From Fulvimarina uroteuthidis (lineage in GTDB: Bacteria; Pseudomonadota; Alphaproteobacteria; Rhizobiales; Rhizobiaceae), in NCBI RefSeq assembly GCF_034321785.1, contig NZ_JAXLPB010000001.1:558001-622000 (forward strand): a DNA stretch of 64,000 nucleotides, given 5' to 3'. Made by a program: the position numbers and the translations under genes. Positions 44,703 to 54,604 of the stretch are shown one piece after another (the first letter of the stretch is position 1; the number at the start of each line of letters is the position of its first letter). The notes below the pieces were generated by a model. The model did not search any database. It was not told the DNA's origin and saw only the letters and a program-made list of their open reading frames with translations.

Positions 44703-47495
44703 ATGAGCAATGTCGAAGTGATGAGCCAGCACGACGATGCGCCCGAGATCAGGGCGCAGACCCGCGAGAGCGCCATGGCCGACGCGGGACTGGAACAGGG
44801 CGGGCAAGGCATTCGCGGCCTGCTGCTCAGCCAGTTGAGCGCCGTGGTGCGCCGCCGCCATCCCGATCTGGCGAAAGTGCTGAACGGAACCATGTCGATC
44901 CGCCAACTCGACGAGGTTCTCTGGCTCGACGGCCTGCAGGCGATCGCCGCATGGTTCCAGCTTCTCGCCATCGCCGAGGAATACACGGCCACGAGCCGCC
45001 GCCGTGCCGTGGAGCGCAAGGGAAGCGCCGACGCCGTTCTCGGATCGTTTTCCAACGTCATCGGCCAAGTGATGGCGGATGGCTCCAGCGGCGACGAGAT
45101 CCGCCGCGTGCTTGGCGGCCTTCGGGTCGGCCCGACAATGACCGCGCATCCGACCGAAACCAAGCGCATCACCGTGCTCGAGATCCACCGCCGCATCTAT
45201 CGCACGCTCACCGAAGCCGAGGAGCAGCGCTGGTCGCCGCGCGAACGCGAGGAGCTGATCGATCGGTTGCGCGGCGAGATCGAGCTCCTGTGGCTGACCG
45301 GGGAGTTGCGCCTCGAAAAGCCGAGCGTCGACCAGGAAGTCGCCTGGGGCCTTCACTTCTTCAAGGAAATCCTGTTCGAGACCGTGCCCAAGCTCGGCGA
45401 CGTCCTGACGGCCGCCATGAGGCGCCATGCGCCGGAGAACGCGACGCCGGTCTCGCCGAACCTGCGCTTTGCCACCTGGATCGGCGGCGACCGGGACGGC
45501 AATCCGTTCGTGACCGCCGAGCTCACGCGGGATTCGCTGAAGGAATACCGCCGCACCGCGCTCGAATCCTATATCGGCCCGCTCGAGAAGCTGATGGTCG
45601 AGCTCAGCGTCTCGACCAATGTCTGCACGATCCCGGAAACCTTCCGGGACGCCCTGAACAGCGCGATGGATCTCAGCGGACGGCGTGACACGATCGCCAC
45701 GCGCAATCCGAACGAGCCGTTCCGCCAGTTCATCTGCGCGCTTCTGGCGCGTCTTCGTGCAACGCTTGCGGACGAGACCGGCGACCCGCGCGACGCCGGT
45801 GCCACGCCCTATCGCAGCCCGGCCGAGATGCGCGGCGAGATCCAGGCGCTCAACCAGGCGCTGGTCGAGATCGGCGCGATCGCCGTGGCCGAGCGCCTCG
45901 TCCGCCCGCTCTTGTGGCAGCTCGAGATCTTCGGCTTCCACACCGCCGCCCTCGACATTCGCCAGAACGCCACGATCGTCAACAAGGTGGTCGCCGAACT
46001 GCTCAATCTGGGGGCAAGCGAGGGCGATCGCGTCGAGAAGGGCCGTCCCGGCTGGGGCGAGCGCCTGCGCGAAGCCCTGCGCAGCCCGGCAAAGCCCGAT
46101 CTTCAAGGCCATGAACTGTCCGAGGACGCGCTTGAACTCGTCAATTTGTTCAAGGTGATCCGCGACGCCAAGATCAAGGACAATCGGGCGATCGGCGCCT
46201 TCATCCTCTCGATGACGGAATCCGTGGAGGACATGGTCGCCTGCCATCTTCTCGCGCGGTGGGGCGGGATCACGGCGGGCGACGATCCGAGCGCGGCGAC
46301 GACGCTTGCCATCGTGCCCCTGTTCGAGACCATCGACGATCTCCGCGCCGCCCCCGACATCCTGGACGAGATGATCTCGATCCCGGCAATCCGCCGCTCC
46401 CTGCGCGAATGCGGCGACCGCCAGGAGGTCATGCTCGGCTATTCGGACAGCAACAAGGATGGCGGCTTCTTCACCTCCAACTGGGAGCTGTCCAAGGCCC
46501 AGCGCACCCTGCACGATGTCGGCGTGAAGCGCCGCGTGAAGGTCTCCTTCTTCCATGGTCGCGGCGGCTCGGTGAGCCGCGGCGGGGCGCCGACGGGTCG
46601 GGCGATCGCCGCTCAGCCGCCGGAAACCGTCGACGGCGCCCTGCGCGTCACCGAACAGGGCGAGGTCGTGTCGGCCAAGTTCGCCAACAAGGGCACGGCG
46701 CTGCATAATCTGGAGATCCTGACCGCCAGCGTCCTCGCGCACACGCTGAAGAGCCCGCACGAGAAGGAGCTGAAGGAGAACGCCGAGTTCAACGAGGCGA
46801 TGGAGGCCCTGTCGGGCCTGTCCCAGACGGCCTACGCCGATCTCATCAAGTCCGAAGGCTTCATTGATTATTTCAACCAGTCCTCCCCCGTGGAGGAGCT
46901 CGGTCTCCTGAACATCGGCTCGCGGCCGGCCCGACGCTTCGGCGGAAGCCCGAAGGACCTGTCGGAGCTTCGGGCCATTCCCTGGGTGTTCGCCTGGAGT
47001 CAGAACCGGCACCTGATGACGGGCTGGTACGGCATCGGCACCGCGTTCGACAGCTTCGTGAAGGTGCGCGGCGAGGACGGGATGAAGATCCTCAAATCCA
47101 TGTTCCGCAACTCCCGCCTCTTCCGCCTGATCGTCGACGAGGTGGAGAAGCAGCACTATCAGTGCGATCTCGAGATCGCGACCGATTACGCCAGGCTCGT
47201 CGAAAGGCAGAGCGTGCGCGAGGAGATCTTCGGCAAGATCAGGGCCGAGTACGAGCTGACCCGCAAGATGCTGATCGACGTGACCGGGACGGAGGATCTG
47301 TCCGAGCGGTTTCCTGTGCACAAGCGCCAGATCGACCGGGTTGCGCCGCAACTCAAGGGTGTCCACGATCTTCAGGTGGAACTCCTTTCCCGTGTCCGCG
47401 ACAATGCGAAGATCAGGGAGGCCGATCCGCGGATGCTTGACGCGCTCCTCCTGTCGATCCACTGCACGTCCGCCGGCCTCGGCTGGACGGGATAG
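44703..47495 (+). CDS. ppc: Phosphoenolpyruvate carboxylase
   Basis: 930 aa. Carboxylates PEP to oxaloacetate; in the serine cycle this is the carbon-fixing anaplerotic step. Family motifs are TAHPTETKR (catalytic His) near residue 154, WIGGDRDGNPFV near 259, GYSDSNKDGG near 579 and FHGRGGSVSRGGAPT near 617. The C-terminus QNRHLMTGWYGIG is near 765. Full length. GGAGGAG lies 7 nt before the ATG. It heads the serine-cycle block on the same strand. Confidence 0.97.
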   Translation: MSNVEVMSQHDDAPEIRAQTRESAMADAGLEQGGQGIRGLLLSQLSAVVRRRHPDLAKVLNGTMSIRQLDEVLWLDGLQAIAAWFQLLAIAEEYTATSRRRAVERKGSADAVLGSFSNVIGQVMADGSSGDEIRRVLGGLRVGPTMTAHPTETKRITVLEIHRRIYRTLTEAEEQRWSPREREELIDRLRGEIELLWLTGELRLEKPSVDQEVAWGLHFFKEILFETVPKLGDVLTAAMRRHAPENATPVSPNLRFATWIGGDRDGNPFVTAELTRDSLKEYRRTALESYIGPLEKLMVELSVSTNVCTIPETFRDALNSAMDLSGRRDTIATRNPNEPFRQFICALLARLRATLADETGDPRDAGATPYRSPAEMRGEIQALNQALVEIGAIAVAERLVRPLLWQLEIFGFHTAALDIRQNATIVNKVVAELLNLGASEGDRVEKGRPGWGERLREALRSPAKPDLQGHELSEDALELVNLFKVIRDAKIKDNRAIGAFILSMTESVEDMVACHLLARWGGITAGDDPSAATTLAIVPLFETIDDLRAAPDILDEMISIPAIRRSLRECGDRQEVMLGYSDSNKDGGFFTSNWELSKAQRTLHDVGVKRRVKVSFFHGRGGSVSRGGAPTGRAIAAQPPETVDGALRVTEQGEVVSAKFANKGTALHNLEILTASVLAHTLKSPHEKELKENAEFNEAMEALSGLSQTAYADLIKSEGFIDYFNQSSPVEELGLLNIGSRPARRFGGSPKDLSELRAIPWVFAWSQNRHLMTGWYGIGTAFDSFVKVRGEDGMKILKSMFRNSRLFRLIVDEVEKQHYQCDLEIATDYARLVERQSVREEIFGKIRAEYELTRKMLIDVTGTEDLSERFPVHKRQIDRVAPQLKGVHDLQVELLSRVRDNAKIREADPRMLDALLLSIHCTSAGLGWTG

Positions 47496-47616
47496 GGCCG
47501 GCCTCCGGACATGATTCACCGCCCAAGGCCTTTACCGGCCAGGCGAAAGCGCACTAAAACACAAGAACATTTCGACGTTTCGGTCTGGCACCGCCGGGAC
47601 GTCGTTGTGGGGGAAC

Positions 47617-48237
47617 ATGATGGCTGCCGAAAAACCGATCCGCGTCCTCCTGGCAGAACGAAACCTTCTCGTCGTATCGGCGCTCAAGCACCTGATCGGC
47701 AAGGACGACCGATTTCGCTTCGTCGACACCGCCGAGAGCGGATCCGACATCTTGCGCCGTGCCGAGGATCCCGATTTCGATATTCTCGTCGTCGGATGGA
47801 CCCTCGTCGACATGGACGCGGCCGCGCTTCTCCAGAAGCTGAAGGAGAGGGAGGCGTCCGTGCGTGTCGTCATCTTCTCGGCCGAGGAGGACATCGTCAT
47901 CCTGCGCCAGGCGGTGCGGCTCGGCGCCTACGGTTTCTGCTACCAGTTCGACGATCCGGAAATCCTGTTCGATACGCTGCTCGCGGTTGCCAACGGGCGC
48001 ATCTGCATCCCCTTCATCGATCTGACGGCGGTGAACGACACGGCGATTTCCCGGCTGACGGTGCGCGAACGCGAACTTCTCTCGATGCTCGCGCTCGGCT
48101 GGACGAACGTCCAGATCGCCGCGCGAACCGGGATTTCGCAAAACACCGTCAAATACTACCTGAAGAACCTGTACGAAAAGCTGGACGTGCAGAACCGCGC
48201 GATGGCCGTTGCGGTATGGTTGAACGAGCAGCGCTGA
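47617..48237 (+). CDS. LuxR-type response regulator with degenerate receiver
   Basis: 206 aa. The N-terminal receiver-like domain (8-120) lacks the phosphoacceptor Asp: the site reads DILVVGWTL with Gly60. The acidic pocket is AER instead of DD, and the switch Lys is replaced by Gln (FCYQFDD). The C-terminal LuxR helix-turn-helix (LTVRERELLSMLALG, NTVKYYLKNLYEKL) is intact. Placed between ppc and mclA, it may regulate the serine-cycle genes without phosphorylation (inference). A second ATG follows directly. Confidence 0.85.
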   Translation: MMAAEKPIRVLLAERNLLVVSALKHLIGKDDRFRFVDTAESGSDILRRAEDPDFDILVVGWTLVDMDAAALLQKLKEREASVRVVIFSAEEDIVILRQAVRLGAYGFCYQFDDPEILFDTLLAVANGRICIPFIDLTAVNDTAISRLTVRERELLSMLALGWTNVQIAARTGISQNTVKYYLKNLYEKLDVQNRAMAVAVWLNEQR

Positions 48238-48461
48238 CGACAAGGGCGTCTTTGCTGCACCGCAAAAGAAAAAGACGCCGCAGCCGGCCGGGACGACCGG
48301 TGGAACGGCGCCTTTCCCCAAGTCGAGCCGAGAAGAGCCCCGTCTCATTCGGGTAGCGTTTCCTACCCAAAGCCGCTCGCCTTCCTATCCAGCCTTGCTT
48401 GTGTCGCCTGCGTGCACGCTAGATACTTGGAGGCGTGGAGAAGTCTCCGGGAGGACTTGGA

Positions 48462-48788
48462 ATGGCCGGCTATAAACAACCGTTTATACCGGGCGCGACG
48501 AACGCGCCGCAGCGCGTCCGCGAGGCCATCAGCGTGACGCCTGACGATCATCGCGCGCCCGACATTGGAATCGCGACCGGCCCGATCCTGACGACAGGCG
48601 GCAGGGCGTTCGCCAGCAGGGAGGGACGCCTGTTCGCCGCTCCATCCAACGGCCGAGATCTCGGCCTGGAATACAAGGCTTTCCGCCAGGTGCTTGGCGG
48701 GCTCGATCCCCGCAATAGCGACCATCGATGCCGTCCTCGAGCGACGGCCGGTGCACGGCGCGCCGGGCAGGACCCACAAGCCGCATAA
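48462..48788 (+). CDS. Small hypothetical protein
   Basis: 108 aa from the ATG at 48462, with GGGAGG 7 nt upstream. No family recognised. The C-terminal 20 residues are Arg/Ala-rich and could be GC artefact. An opposite-strand frame over the same bases is equally long and lacks a good start. Possible real small gene between the regulator and mclA. Confidence 0.35.
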   Translation: MAGYKQPFIPGATNAPQRVREAISVTPDDHRAPDIGIATGPILTTGGRAFASREGRLFAAPSNGRDLGLEYKAFRQVLGGLDPRNSDHRCRPRATAGARRAGQDPQAA

Positions 48789-48817
48789 CGAGACAACTTT
48801 CAACGCGAGGACGAACC

Positions 48818-49756
48818 ATGAGTCATGAACTTCACAATCTGAGGAAATTCCGTCTTCAGCGCAGCGAGCTCGCCGTGCCCGGCGCCAACGTCACCATGAT
48901 GGAAAAGGCCGCCGACAGCGAAGCCGATTACGTGTTCCTCGATATCGAGGACGCCGTCGCACCGCCCGACAAGGTGAAGGCCCTCAAGAACATCATCGAG
49001 ATCCTGAACGACATCGACTGGCGGGCCAAGAACAAGACCGTTTCGGTGCGCATCAACGGCATCGACACCCACTACATGTATCGCGACGTCGTCGATCTCA
49101 TGGAACAGGCCGGCGACCGGTTCGACACGATCCTGATCCCCAAGGTCGGCAATCCGTCGGACATCTACATGGTCGAGGCGATGATCAACCAGATCGAGAT
49201 GGGCAAGGGCTACACGACCCGCGTCGGCATCGAGGCGCTGATCGAAACCGCTCTCGGCATGGCCAATGTCGAGAAGATCGCGGCCTATGGCGGCCGTCTC
49301 GAGGCCCTGCATTTCGGCGTCGCCGACTATGCCGCGTTCAACAAGGCGCGCACCACGAATATCGGCGGCCTCAACCCGAACTATCCGGGCGACCAGTGGC
49401 ACTATGCCCTGTCGCGCATGACGGTCGCCTGCCGCGCCTACGGCCTTCGCCCGATCGACGGCCCGTTCGGCGACTTCTCCGATCCCGAGGGTTTCACGGA
49501 CGGCGCGAACCGTGCCGCTTCCCTGGGCATCGAGGGCAAGTGGGCGATCCATCCGAGCCAGATCAAGCTTGCCAACGACGTCTTCTCGCCGCCCGAGGCC
49601 GAAGTGGAAAAGGCCCGCAAGATCCTCGTCGCGCTGAAGGAAGCCGAAGGCAAAGGCCAGGGCGCAGCCTCGCTCGACGGCAAGATGATCGACGCCGCGT
49701 CCGAGCGCATGGCGCAGAACGTCCTGAAAATGCATGAGGCGATCACGTCGCGCTGA
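48818..49756 (+). CDS. mclA: L-malyl-CoA / beta-methylmalyl-CoA lyase
   Basis: 312 aa of the HpcH/HpaI-CitE family. Cleaves malyl-CoA to acetyl-CoA and glyoxylate (serine cycle), and in many Rhizobiales also beta-methylmalyl-CoA. Active-site features include FLDIEDAVAPPDK near residue 45, GIEALIETALGM near 141 (Glu for Mg), HFGVADYAAF and KWAIHPSQI near 244. GAGG precedes the ATG. Followed by mtkAB. Confidence 0.93.
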   Translation: MSHELHNLRKFRLQRSELAVPGANVTMMEKAADSEADYVFLDIEDAVAPPDKVKALKNIIEILNDIDWRAKNKTVSVRINGIDTHYMYRDVVDLMEQAGDRFDTILIPKVGNPSDIYMVEAMINQIEMGKGYTTRVGIEALIETALGMANVEKIAAYGGRLEALHFGVADYAAFNKARTTNIGGLNPNYPGDQWHYALSRMTVACRAYGLRPIDGPFGDFSDPEGFTDGANRAASLGIEGKWAIHPSQIKLANDVFSPPEAEVEKARKILVALKEAEGKGQGAASLDGKMIDAASERMAQNVLKMHEAITSR

Positions 49757-49906
49757 CGGGGTCGGGCGGCGTTGCCCTGGCGGGCACCGCCGCGAACGGG
49801 AGCCGGAATTCCCTCGATGGAACGACGGAACGAGCAAGAGGATCGGGGGCGGGACCGCGACGCGGCCGCACCTGTCTGATCCTTACATTTTGAACGGGAG
49901 AGATCG

Positions 49907-51091
49907 ATGGACATTCATGAGTACCAGGCCAAGGAACTGCTGGCCCGCCACGGCGTAAGCCTGCCGCGCGGGGGGCTGGCCTACAGCCCCGAACAGGCGG
50001 CCTACCGCGCCAGCGAGATCGGCGGCGAGCGCTGGGCCGTCAAGGCGCAGATCCATTCGGGCGCGCGTGGCAAGGCGGGCGGCGTCAAGCTGTGCGACAG
50101 CGACAAGGCCGTGAAGGCGGCTGCCGAGGAGATGCTCGGCAAACGCATGGTCACCAACCAGACCGGCCCCGAGGGCAAGCTCGTCAACCGCCTCTATATC
50201 GAGGAAACGGTCGACATCGCCCAGGAACTCTATCTCGGCTTCGTGCTCGACCGCAAAGCCGAGCGCATCATGATCATCGCCTCCTCGTCCGGCGGCATGG
50301 AGATCGAGGAGATCGCAGAGAACGAGCCCGAATCCCTGATCAAGACGGTGGTCGATCCCGGCCACGGCCTGCAGGACTTCCAGGCCCGCGAGATCGCCTA
50401 CAATCTCGGCCTCGAATACAAGGTCGTGAACCGCATGGTCGACACGATCCTCGGCTGCTACCGCGCATTCCGCGATCACGACGCCTCGATGCTCGAGATC
50501 AATCCGCTGGTCGTCACCCACAGCGGCAGCGTCATGGCGCTCGACGCCAAGATGAGCTTCGACGAGAACGCCCTGTTCCGCCGCCAGGAGATTTCCGAGC
50601 TGCGCGACAAGAGCCAGGAAGACACGCGCGAGACCTTCGCCTCGGACCGCGGCCTGTCCTATGTCGGCCTCGACGGCGAGATCGGCTGCATTATCAACGG
50701 TGCGGGCCTGGCCATGGCGACGCTCGACATGATCAAGATTGCCGGCGGCGAGCCCGCGAACTTCCTCGACATCGGTGGCGGCGCAAGCCCCGACCGCGTC
50801 GCCAAGAGCTTCCGCGCCGTTCTCCAGGACGACAATGTGAAGGTCATCTTCGTCAACATCTTCGCCGGCATCAATCGCTGCGACTGGGTCGCGGAAGGCG
50901 TGATCAAGGCCAAGAAGGAAGTCGGCGTCAACGTTCCGATCATCGTCCGTCTCGCCGGCACCAACGTGGAGGCCGGCCGGAAGATCCTCGCCGATTCGGG
51001 CGAAGACATCATCGTCGCCGACACGCTCCTCGAAGGCGCCGAAAAGGCGGTCAAGGCCTGGAAGGACGCCGCCGCCGCGAAAGCCGCCTGA
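49907..51091 (+). CDS. mtkA: Malate-CoA ligase (malate thiokinase) beta subunit
   Basis: 394 aa. The ATP-grasp subunit of the succinyl-CoA-synthetase-like enzyme that makes malyl-CoA from malate. It begins MDIHEYQAKELLARHGV, with nucleotide-binding and ligase motifs GAGLAMATLDMIK and GGGASPDRVAKSF, and NIFAGINRCDWVAEGV near the C-terminal end. The malate specificity is inferred from the mclA/hprA context; a succinyl-CoA synthetase sequence would be very similar. Confidence 0.92.
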   Translation: MDIHEYQAKELLARHGVSLPRGGLAYSPEQAAYRASEIGGERWAVKAQIHSGARGKAGGVKLCDSDKAVKAAAEEMLGKRMVTNQTGPEGKLVNRLYIEETVDIAQELYLGFVLDRKAERIMIIASSSGGMEIEEIAENEPESLIKTVVDPGHGLQDFQAREIAYNLGLEYKVVNRMVDTILGCYRAFRDHDASMLEINPLVVTHSGSVMALDAKMSFDENALFRRQEISELRDKSQEDTRETFASDRGLSYVGLDGEIGCIINGAGLAMATLDMIKIAGGEPANFLDIGGGASPDRVAKSFRAVLQDDNVKVIFVNIFAGINRCDWVAEGVIKAKKEVGVNVPIIVRLAGTNVEAGRKILADSGEDIIVADTLLEGAEKAVKAWKDAAAAKAA

Positions 51092-51203
51092 GCCCGATCG
51101 CATCCGTCTTGCAGCGGGCGCCCGTTACCGGCGCCCCATCACATCAGTTCGAAGCGCCGTCCGGCTTCAAGGCAGAACCGGACCCGCCTTTGAGGAGGAC
51201 ACC

Positions 51204-52100
51204 ATGGCAGTATTACTCACCAAGAAGACGAAGGTCATCGTCCAGGGCTTCACCGGCAAGATCGGTACGTTCCACGCTGAGGACATGATCCGCTACGGCA
51301 CCAATGTCGTGGGCGGCGTAACGCCCTCCAAAGGCGGCCAGATGCATCTGGACCTGCCCGTCTTCAACACGGTGCGCGGCGCCGTCGAGGAGACCGGCGC
51401 CGAAGCCTCGATCGTCTTCGTGCCGCCGCCGTTCGCCGCCGATTCGATCATGGAAGGGGCCGATGCCGGCATCAAGTTCTGCGTCTGCATCACCGACGGC
51501 ATTCCGGCCCAGGACATGATGCGCGTCAAGCGCTACATGCGCCGCTACCGCGCCGAGGACAAGATGCGCCTCTTCGGCCCGAACTGCGCCGGCATGATCT
51601 CGCCGGAAGAGGGCTTCATGGGCATCATGCCGATCAACATCTACAAGAAGGGCCGCATCGGCGTCGTCGCCCGTTCGGGCACCCTGTCCTACGAGGCGGC
51701 GGCGCAGATGCTCGAGAAGGGCATCGGCATATCGACCTCGATCGGCATCGGCGGCGACCCGATCAACGGCTCCTCGTTCAAGGATTGCCTCGAACTGTTC
51801 GAGGCCGACCCCGAAACCGATGCCGTCGTGATGATCGGCGAGATCGGCGGCCCGCAGGAGGCGGAAGCCGCGCACTGGGCCCAGGAACACATGTCGAAGC
51901 CGGTCTGCGCCTACATCGCCGGGGCCTCAGCACCCAAGGGCAAGAAGATGGGCCATGCCGGCGCGATCGTGTCGTCCGAGGGCGAATCGGCGGCCGAGAA
52001 GATCGCGATCATGAAGGAATGCGGCATTACGGTCGTTCCGCATCCATCGGCTTTCGGCGAGATCGTCGAGGAGATGATCGGCAACAGAAAAGCGGCTTGA
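51204..52100 (+). CDS. mtkB: Malate-CoA ligase (malate thiokinase) alpha subunit
   Basis: 298 aa. CoA-binding subunit carrying the phospho-histidine in KKMGHAGAIVS near residue 249. The CoA fold starts KVIVQGFTGKIGTFHAE. GAGGAGG lies 9 nt before the ATG at 51204. Works with mtkA 112 nt upstream. Confidence 0.93.
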   Translation: MAVLLTKKTKVIVQGFTGKIGTFHAEDMIRYGTNVVGGVTPSKGGQMHLDLPVFNTVRGAVEETGAEASIVFVPPPFAADSIMEGADAGIKFCVCITDGIPAQDMMRVKRYMRRYRAEDKMRLFGPNCAGMISPEEGFMGIMPINIYKKGRIGVVARSGTLSYEAAAQMLEKGIGISTSIGIGGDPINGSSFKDCLELFEADPETDAVVMIGEIGGPQEAEAAHWAQEHMSKPVCAYIAGASAPKGKKMGHAGAIVSSEGESAAEKIAIMKECGITVVPHPSAFGEIVEEMIGNRKAA

Positions 52101-52124
52101 CGGCGCTGACATAACGCAACGAAA

Positions 52125-52153
52125 ACGGCGCGGGGGCTCGACTCCCGCGCCGT
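52125..52153. terminator. Strong hairpin between mtkB and hprA
   Basis: A perfect 10-bp stem ACGGCGCGGG/CCCGCGCCGT with a 9-nt loop. The downstream sequence CTGCCCTTCTTTC is only moderately T-rich, so it may be a weak terminator or an mRNA-stabilising hairpin within the operon. Confidence 0.55.
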
Positions 52154-52192
52154 CTGCCCTTCTTTCTCACCTGTCTGGGAGGACCGAACATC

Positions 52193-53161
52193 ATGAGCAA
52201 GCCTAAGATCCTCGTCTCGCGCCGCTGGCCCGAAGCCGTCGAAAAGAAACTCGCAGAGACCTACGACGCGACGTTCAACGAGGCCGACAGGCCGATGACG
52301 AAGGAGGAGATGCGCCAGGCGCTGAAGGATTACGACGCCTTCTGCCCCACCGTCTCCGACACGGTCGACGCATCGGTGTTCGACGTCTCCGATCCGCGCA
52401 CCCGGATCATTGCGAGCTATGGCGTCGGCTTCAGCCATATCGACACGGACGCGGCCAAGAAGGCGGGCATCGTCGTCACCAACACGCCGGAAGTCCTGTC
52501 CGAGTGCACCGCGGATCTGGCCATCACCCTGATGCTGACGGCGGCTCGCCGCGCCAACGAGGGCGAGCGCGAGCTGCGCGCCGGGGAGTGGACCGGCTGG
52601 CGGCCGACGCACATGATCGGCACCAAGGTTTCCGGCGGAACGTTCGGTGTTCTCGGCTTCGGCCGCATCGGCCAGGAAGCGGCCAAGCGCGCCCATCACG
52701 GCTTCGGCATGAACGTGATCTATTACGACGCCTATCCGGTTTCGCCGGAAAAAGCCGCCACCACCAAGGCGGAGGCGCGCGATTCCATCGAGGCGGTGCT
52801 GCGCGAAGCCGACGTCGTCTCGCTCCACATGCCGGGCGGCAAGGAAAACTATCATCTCATCAATGCCGAGCGTCTCGCCATGATGAAGCCGAACGCGATC
52901 CTCGTGAACTCGGCACGCGGCGAGGTCGTCGATGCGAACGCGCTTGCCGAAGCCTTGAAGAAGGGCACGATCGCAGGCGCCGGCCTCGACGTGTTCGAAG
53001 GCGAGCCGACCATTCCGCCGGCGCTCCTCGAAACCCATGCGGTCATGCTTCCGCATCTGGGCTCGGCGACCCAGTCGACGCGCGAGGCCATGGGCTGGCG
53101 CGTCATGGACAATCTGGAAGCCTTCTTCAAAGGCACCGAGCCCGGCGACAGGGTGGCCTGA
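52193..53161 (+). CDS. hprA: Hydroxypyruvate reductase / D-glycerate dehydrogenase
   Basis: 322 aa of the D-2-hydroxyacid dehydrogenase family. Reduces hydroxypyruvate to glycerate in the serine cycle. NAD motif GVLGFGRIGQEAAKRA near residue 150; catalytic Arg in NSARGEVVDANAL near 239; Glu near 268 and the LPHLGSAT His near 287. GGGAGG is 9 nt upstream. Followed immediately by glycerate 2-kinase. Confidence 0.93.
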   Translation: MSKPKILVSRRWPEAVEKKLAETYDATFNEADRPMTKEEMRQALKDYDAFCPTVSDTVDASVFDVSDPRTRIIASYGVGFSHIDTDAAKKAGIVVTNTPEVLSECTADLAITLMLTAARRANEGERELRAGEWTGWRPTHMIGTKVSGGTFGVLGFGRIGQEAAKRAHHGFGMNVIYYDAYPVSPEKAATTKAEARDSIEAVLREADVVSLHMPGGKENYHLINAERLAMMKPNAILVNSARGEVVDANALAEALKKGTIAGAGLDVFEGEPTIPPALLETHAVMLPHLGSATQSTREAMGWRVMDNLEAFFKGTEPGDRVA

Positions 53162-53165
53162 ACGG

Positions 53166-54461
53166 ATGTCGAGCGCGCAGGAGACGATGGTGCCCCCTTC
53201 CCTTCGAGCCGATGCCGAGGAGATCTTCCGTCGGGCGATCGAGGCTGCCGATCCGGCCGGCGCGGTGCATGCCGCGCTGGCCGACCGGCAGGCACGGATC
53301 GATGCGGCCAAGGGCATCGTCCTCATCGCGTTCGGCAAGGCCGCCATCCAGATGGCGGAGGCCGCGCTCCCCTTCGTCGGGGACAAGCTGAAGGCGGCCG
53401 TCGCAGTGACGACGCAGGAGGCCGCTCGCGTTATTGCCGGTGTCGACGTCTATGTCGGGGGCCATCCGACCCCCAATGCGGGAAGCGAGGAAGGCGCGGC
53501 CGCCATCGAGGCGGCGGCCGATAAGGCCGAAGCGGGCGACCTCGCCCTGATCCTCGTTTCGGGCGGCGGCTCGGCACTGGTCACGGCGCCCGCCGACGGG
53601 CTCACCCTTTCCGACAAGATCGCCGTCAACGACGCCCTGCTCGGCTGCGGCGCTCCCATTGACGCCGTCAACACCGTGCGCCGCAAGCTCTCGCGCCTCA
53701 AAGGCGGCGGGCTTCTGAAACGCACGGCGCCGGCCGCAGTCCTGTCCCTCATCCTGTCGGACGTTCCCGGCGACGATCCGAGCGCGATCGCCTCGGGTCC
53801 GAGCGTTCCGAACGCCGACGCGCCGGAAGCGGCCCTCGGTATCGTCCAGCGATACGGGATCGAGGACAAGCTTCCGGATGTCGCGCGGGCGCGTCTTCGC
53901 GAGACGGGCGCAACCCAGGATGTGTCGGGGCAGGATTTCGAGACCGTCATCGTCGGCTCCAACGCGATCAGTTGCGACGCGGCCGCGACGGCGGCCGAAG
54001 AGATGGGCTACCTCGTCGACCGGGTGGATGGCTGGCTCGACGGCGACGTATCGGACGCGGCACGGCGGCTGCATGATCTGACGAAACGTCACTCGTCCGG
54101 CGGCAAGCCGATCGCCATCATTGCCGGCGGCGAGACGACGGTGATCCTGAAAGGGCGCGGCACGGGCGGCCGCAACCAGGAGATGGGCCTGCGCTTCGCC
54201 TGCCTCGACGAGGATGTTCCCATCACCGGCGACTGGGTGTTCCTGTCGGGCGGCACAGACGGGCGCGACGGCCCGACGGACGCCGCCGGCGCGATCGTCG
54301 ACGCGGCGACGCTGGCGAGGATGCGCGACGCCGGCATCGATCCCGAAGCAAGACTTGCCGACAACGATTCCCACCCGGCGCTCGAAGCCGCAGACGCGCT
54401 CGTGCGAACCGGCGCGACGGGCACGAACGTGGCCGACGTGCAGGTCGTTCTGCTGCGATAG
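53166..54461 (+). CDS. gck: Glycerate 2-kinase (MOFRL family)
   Basis: 431 aa. Phosphorylates D-glycerate to 2-phosphoglycerate, linking hprA to PEP and ppc. The N-terminal DUF4147 region shows GKAAIQMAEAAL, GGHPTPNAGSEEGA and SGGGSALVTAP. The C-terminal MOFRL domain has GGETTVILKGRGTGGRNQEMGL, FLSGGTDGRDGPTDAAG and NDSHPALEAADALV. The ATG at 53166 is 4 nt after the hprA stop. Confidence 0.92.
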   Translation: MSSAQETMVPPSLRADAEEIFRRAIEAADPAGAVHAALADRQARIDAAKGIVLIAFGKAAIQMAEAALPFVGDKLKAAVAVTTQEAARVIAGVDVYVGGHPTPNAGSEEGAAAIEAAADKAEAGDLALILVSGGGSALVTAPADGLTLSDKIAVNDALLGCGAPIDAVNTVRRKLSRLKGGGLLKRTAPAAVLSLILSDVPGDDPSAIASGPSVPNADAPEAALGIVQRYGIEDKLPDVARARLRETGATQDVSGQDFETVIVGSNAISCDAAATAAEEMGYLVDRVDGWLDGDVSDAARRLHDLTKRHSSGGKPIAIIAGGETTVILKGRGTGGRNQEMGLRFACLDEDVPITGDWVFLSGGTDGRDGPTDAAGAIVDAATLARMRDAGIDPEARLADNDSHPALEAADALVRTGATGTNVADVQVVLLR

Positions 54462-54604
54462 GGCCTCGCGGCGCAGGTTGCCGGGCGAGCGCTGGAGCAC
54501 CGGCCCGAAGATCGGAATAAATTTTCAAAAAAAGCCCGACGTGCAACGCCAGAGGTTAAGAGCTGGAGTGACGTACGTCTGAGGTGAGGCACGGATAGCC
54601 AAGT

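Noticed and set aside
48363..48803. Minus-strand 146-codon frame over the small gene before mclA
   Set aside because: No ribosome site and no family resemblance; the plus-strand frame has GGGAGG well placed.
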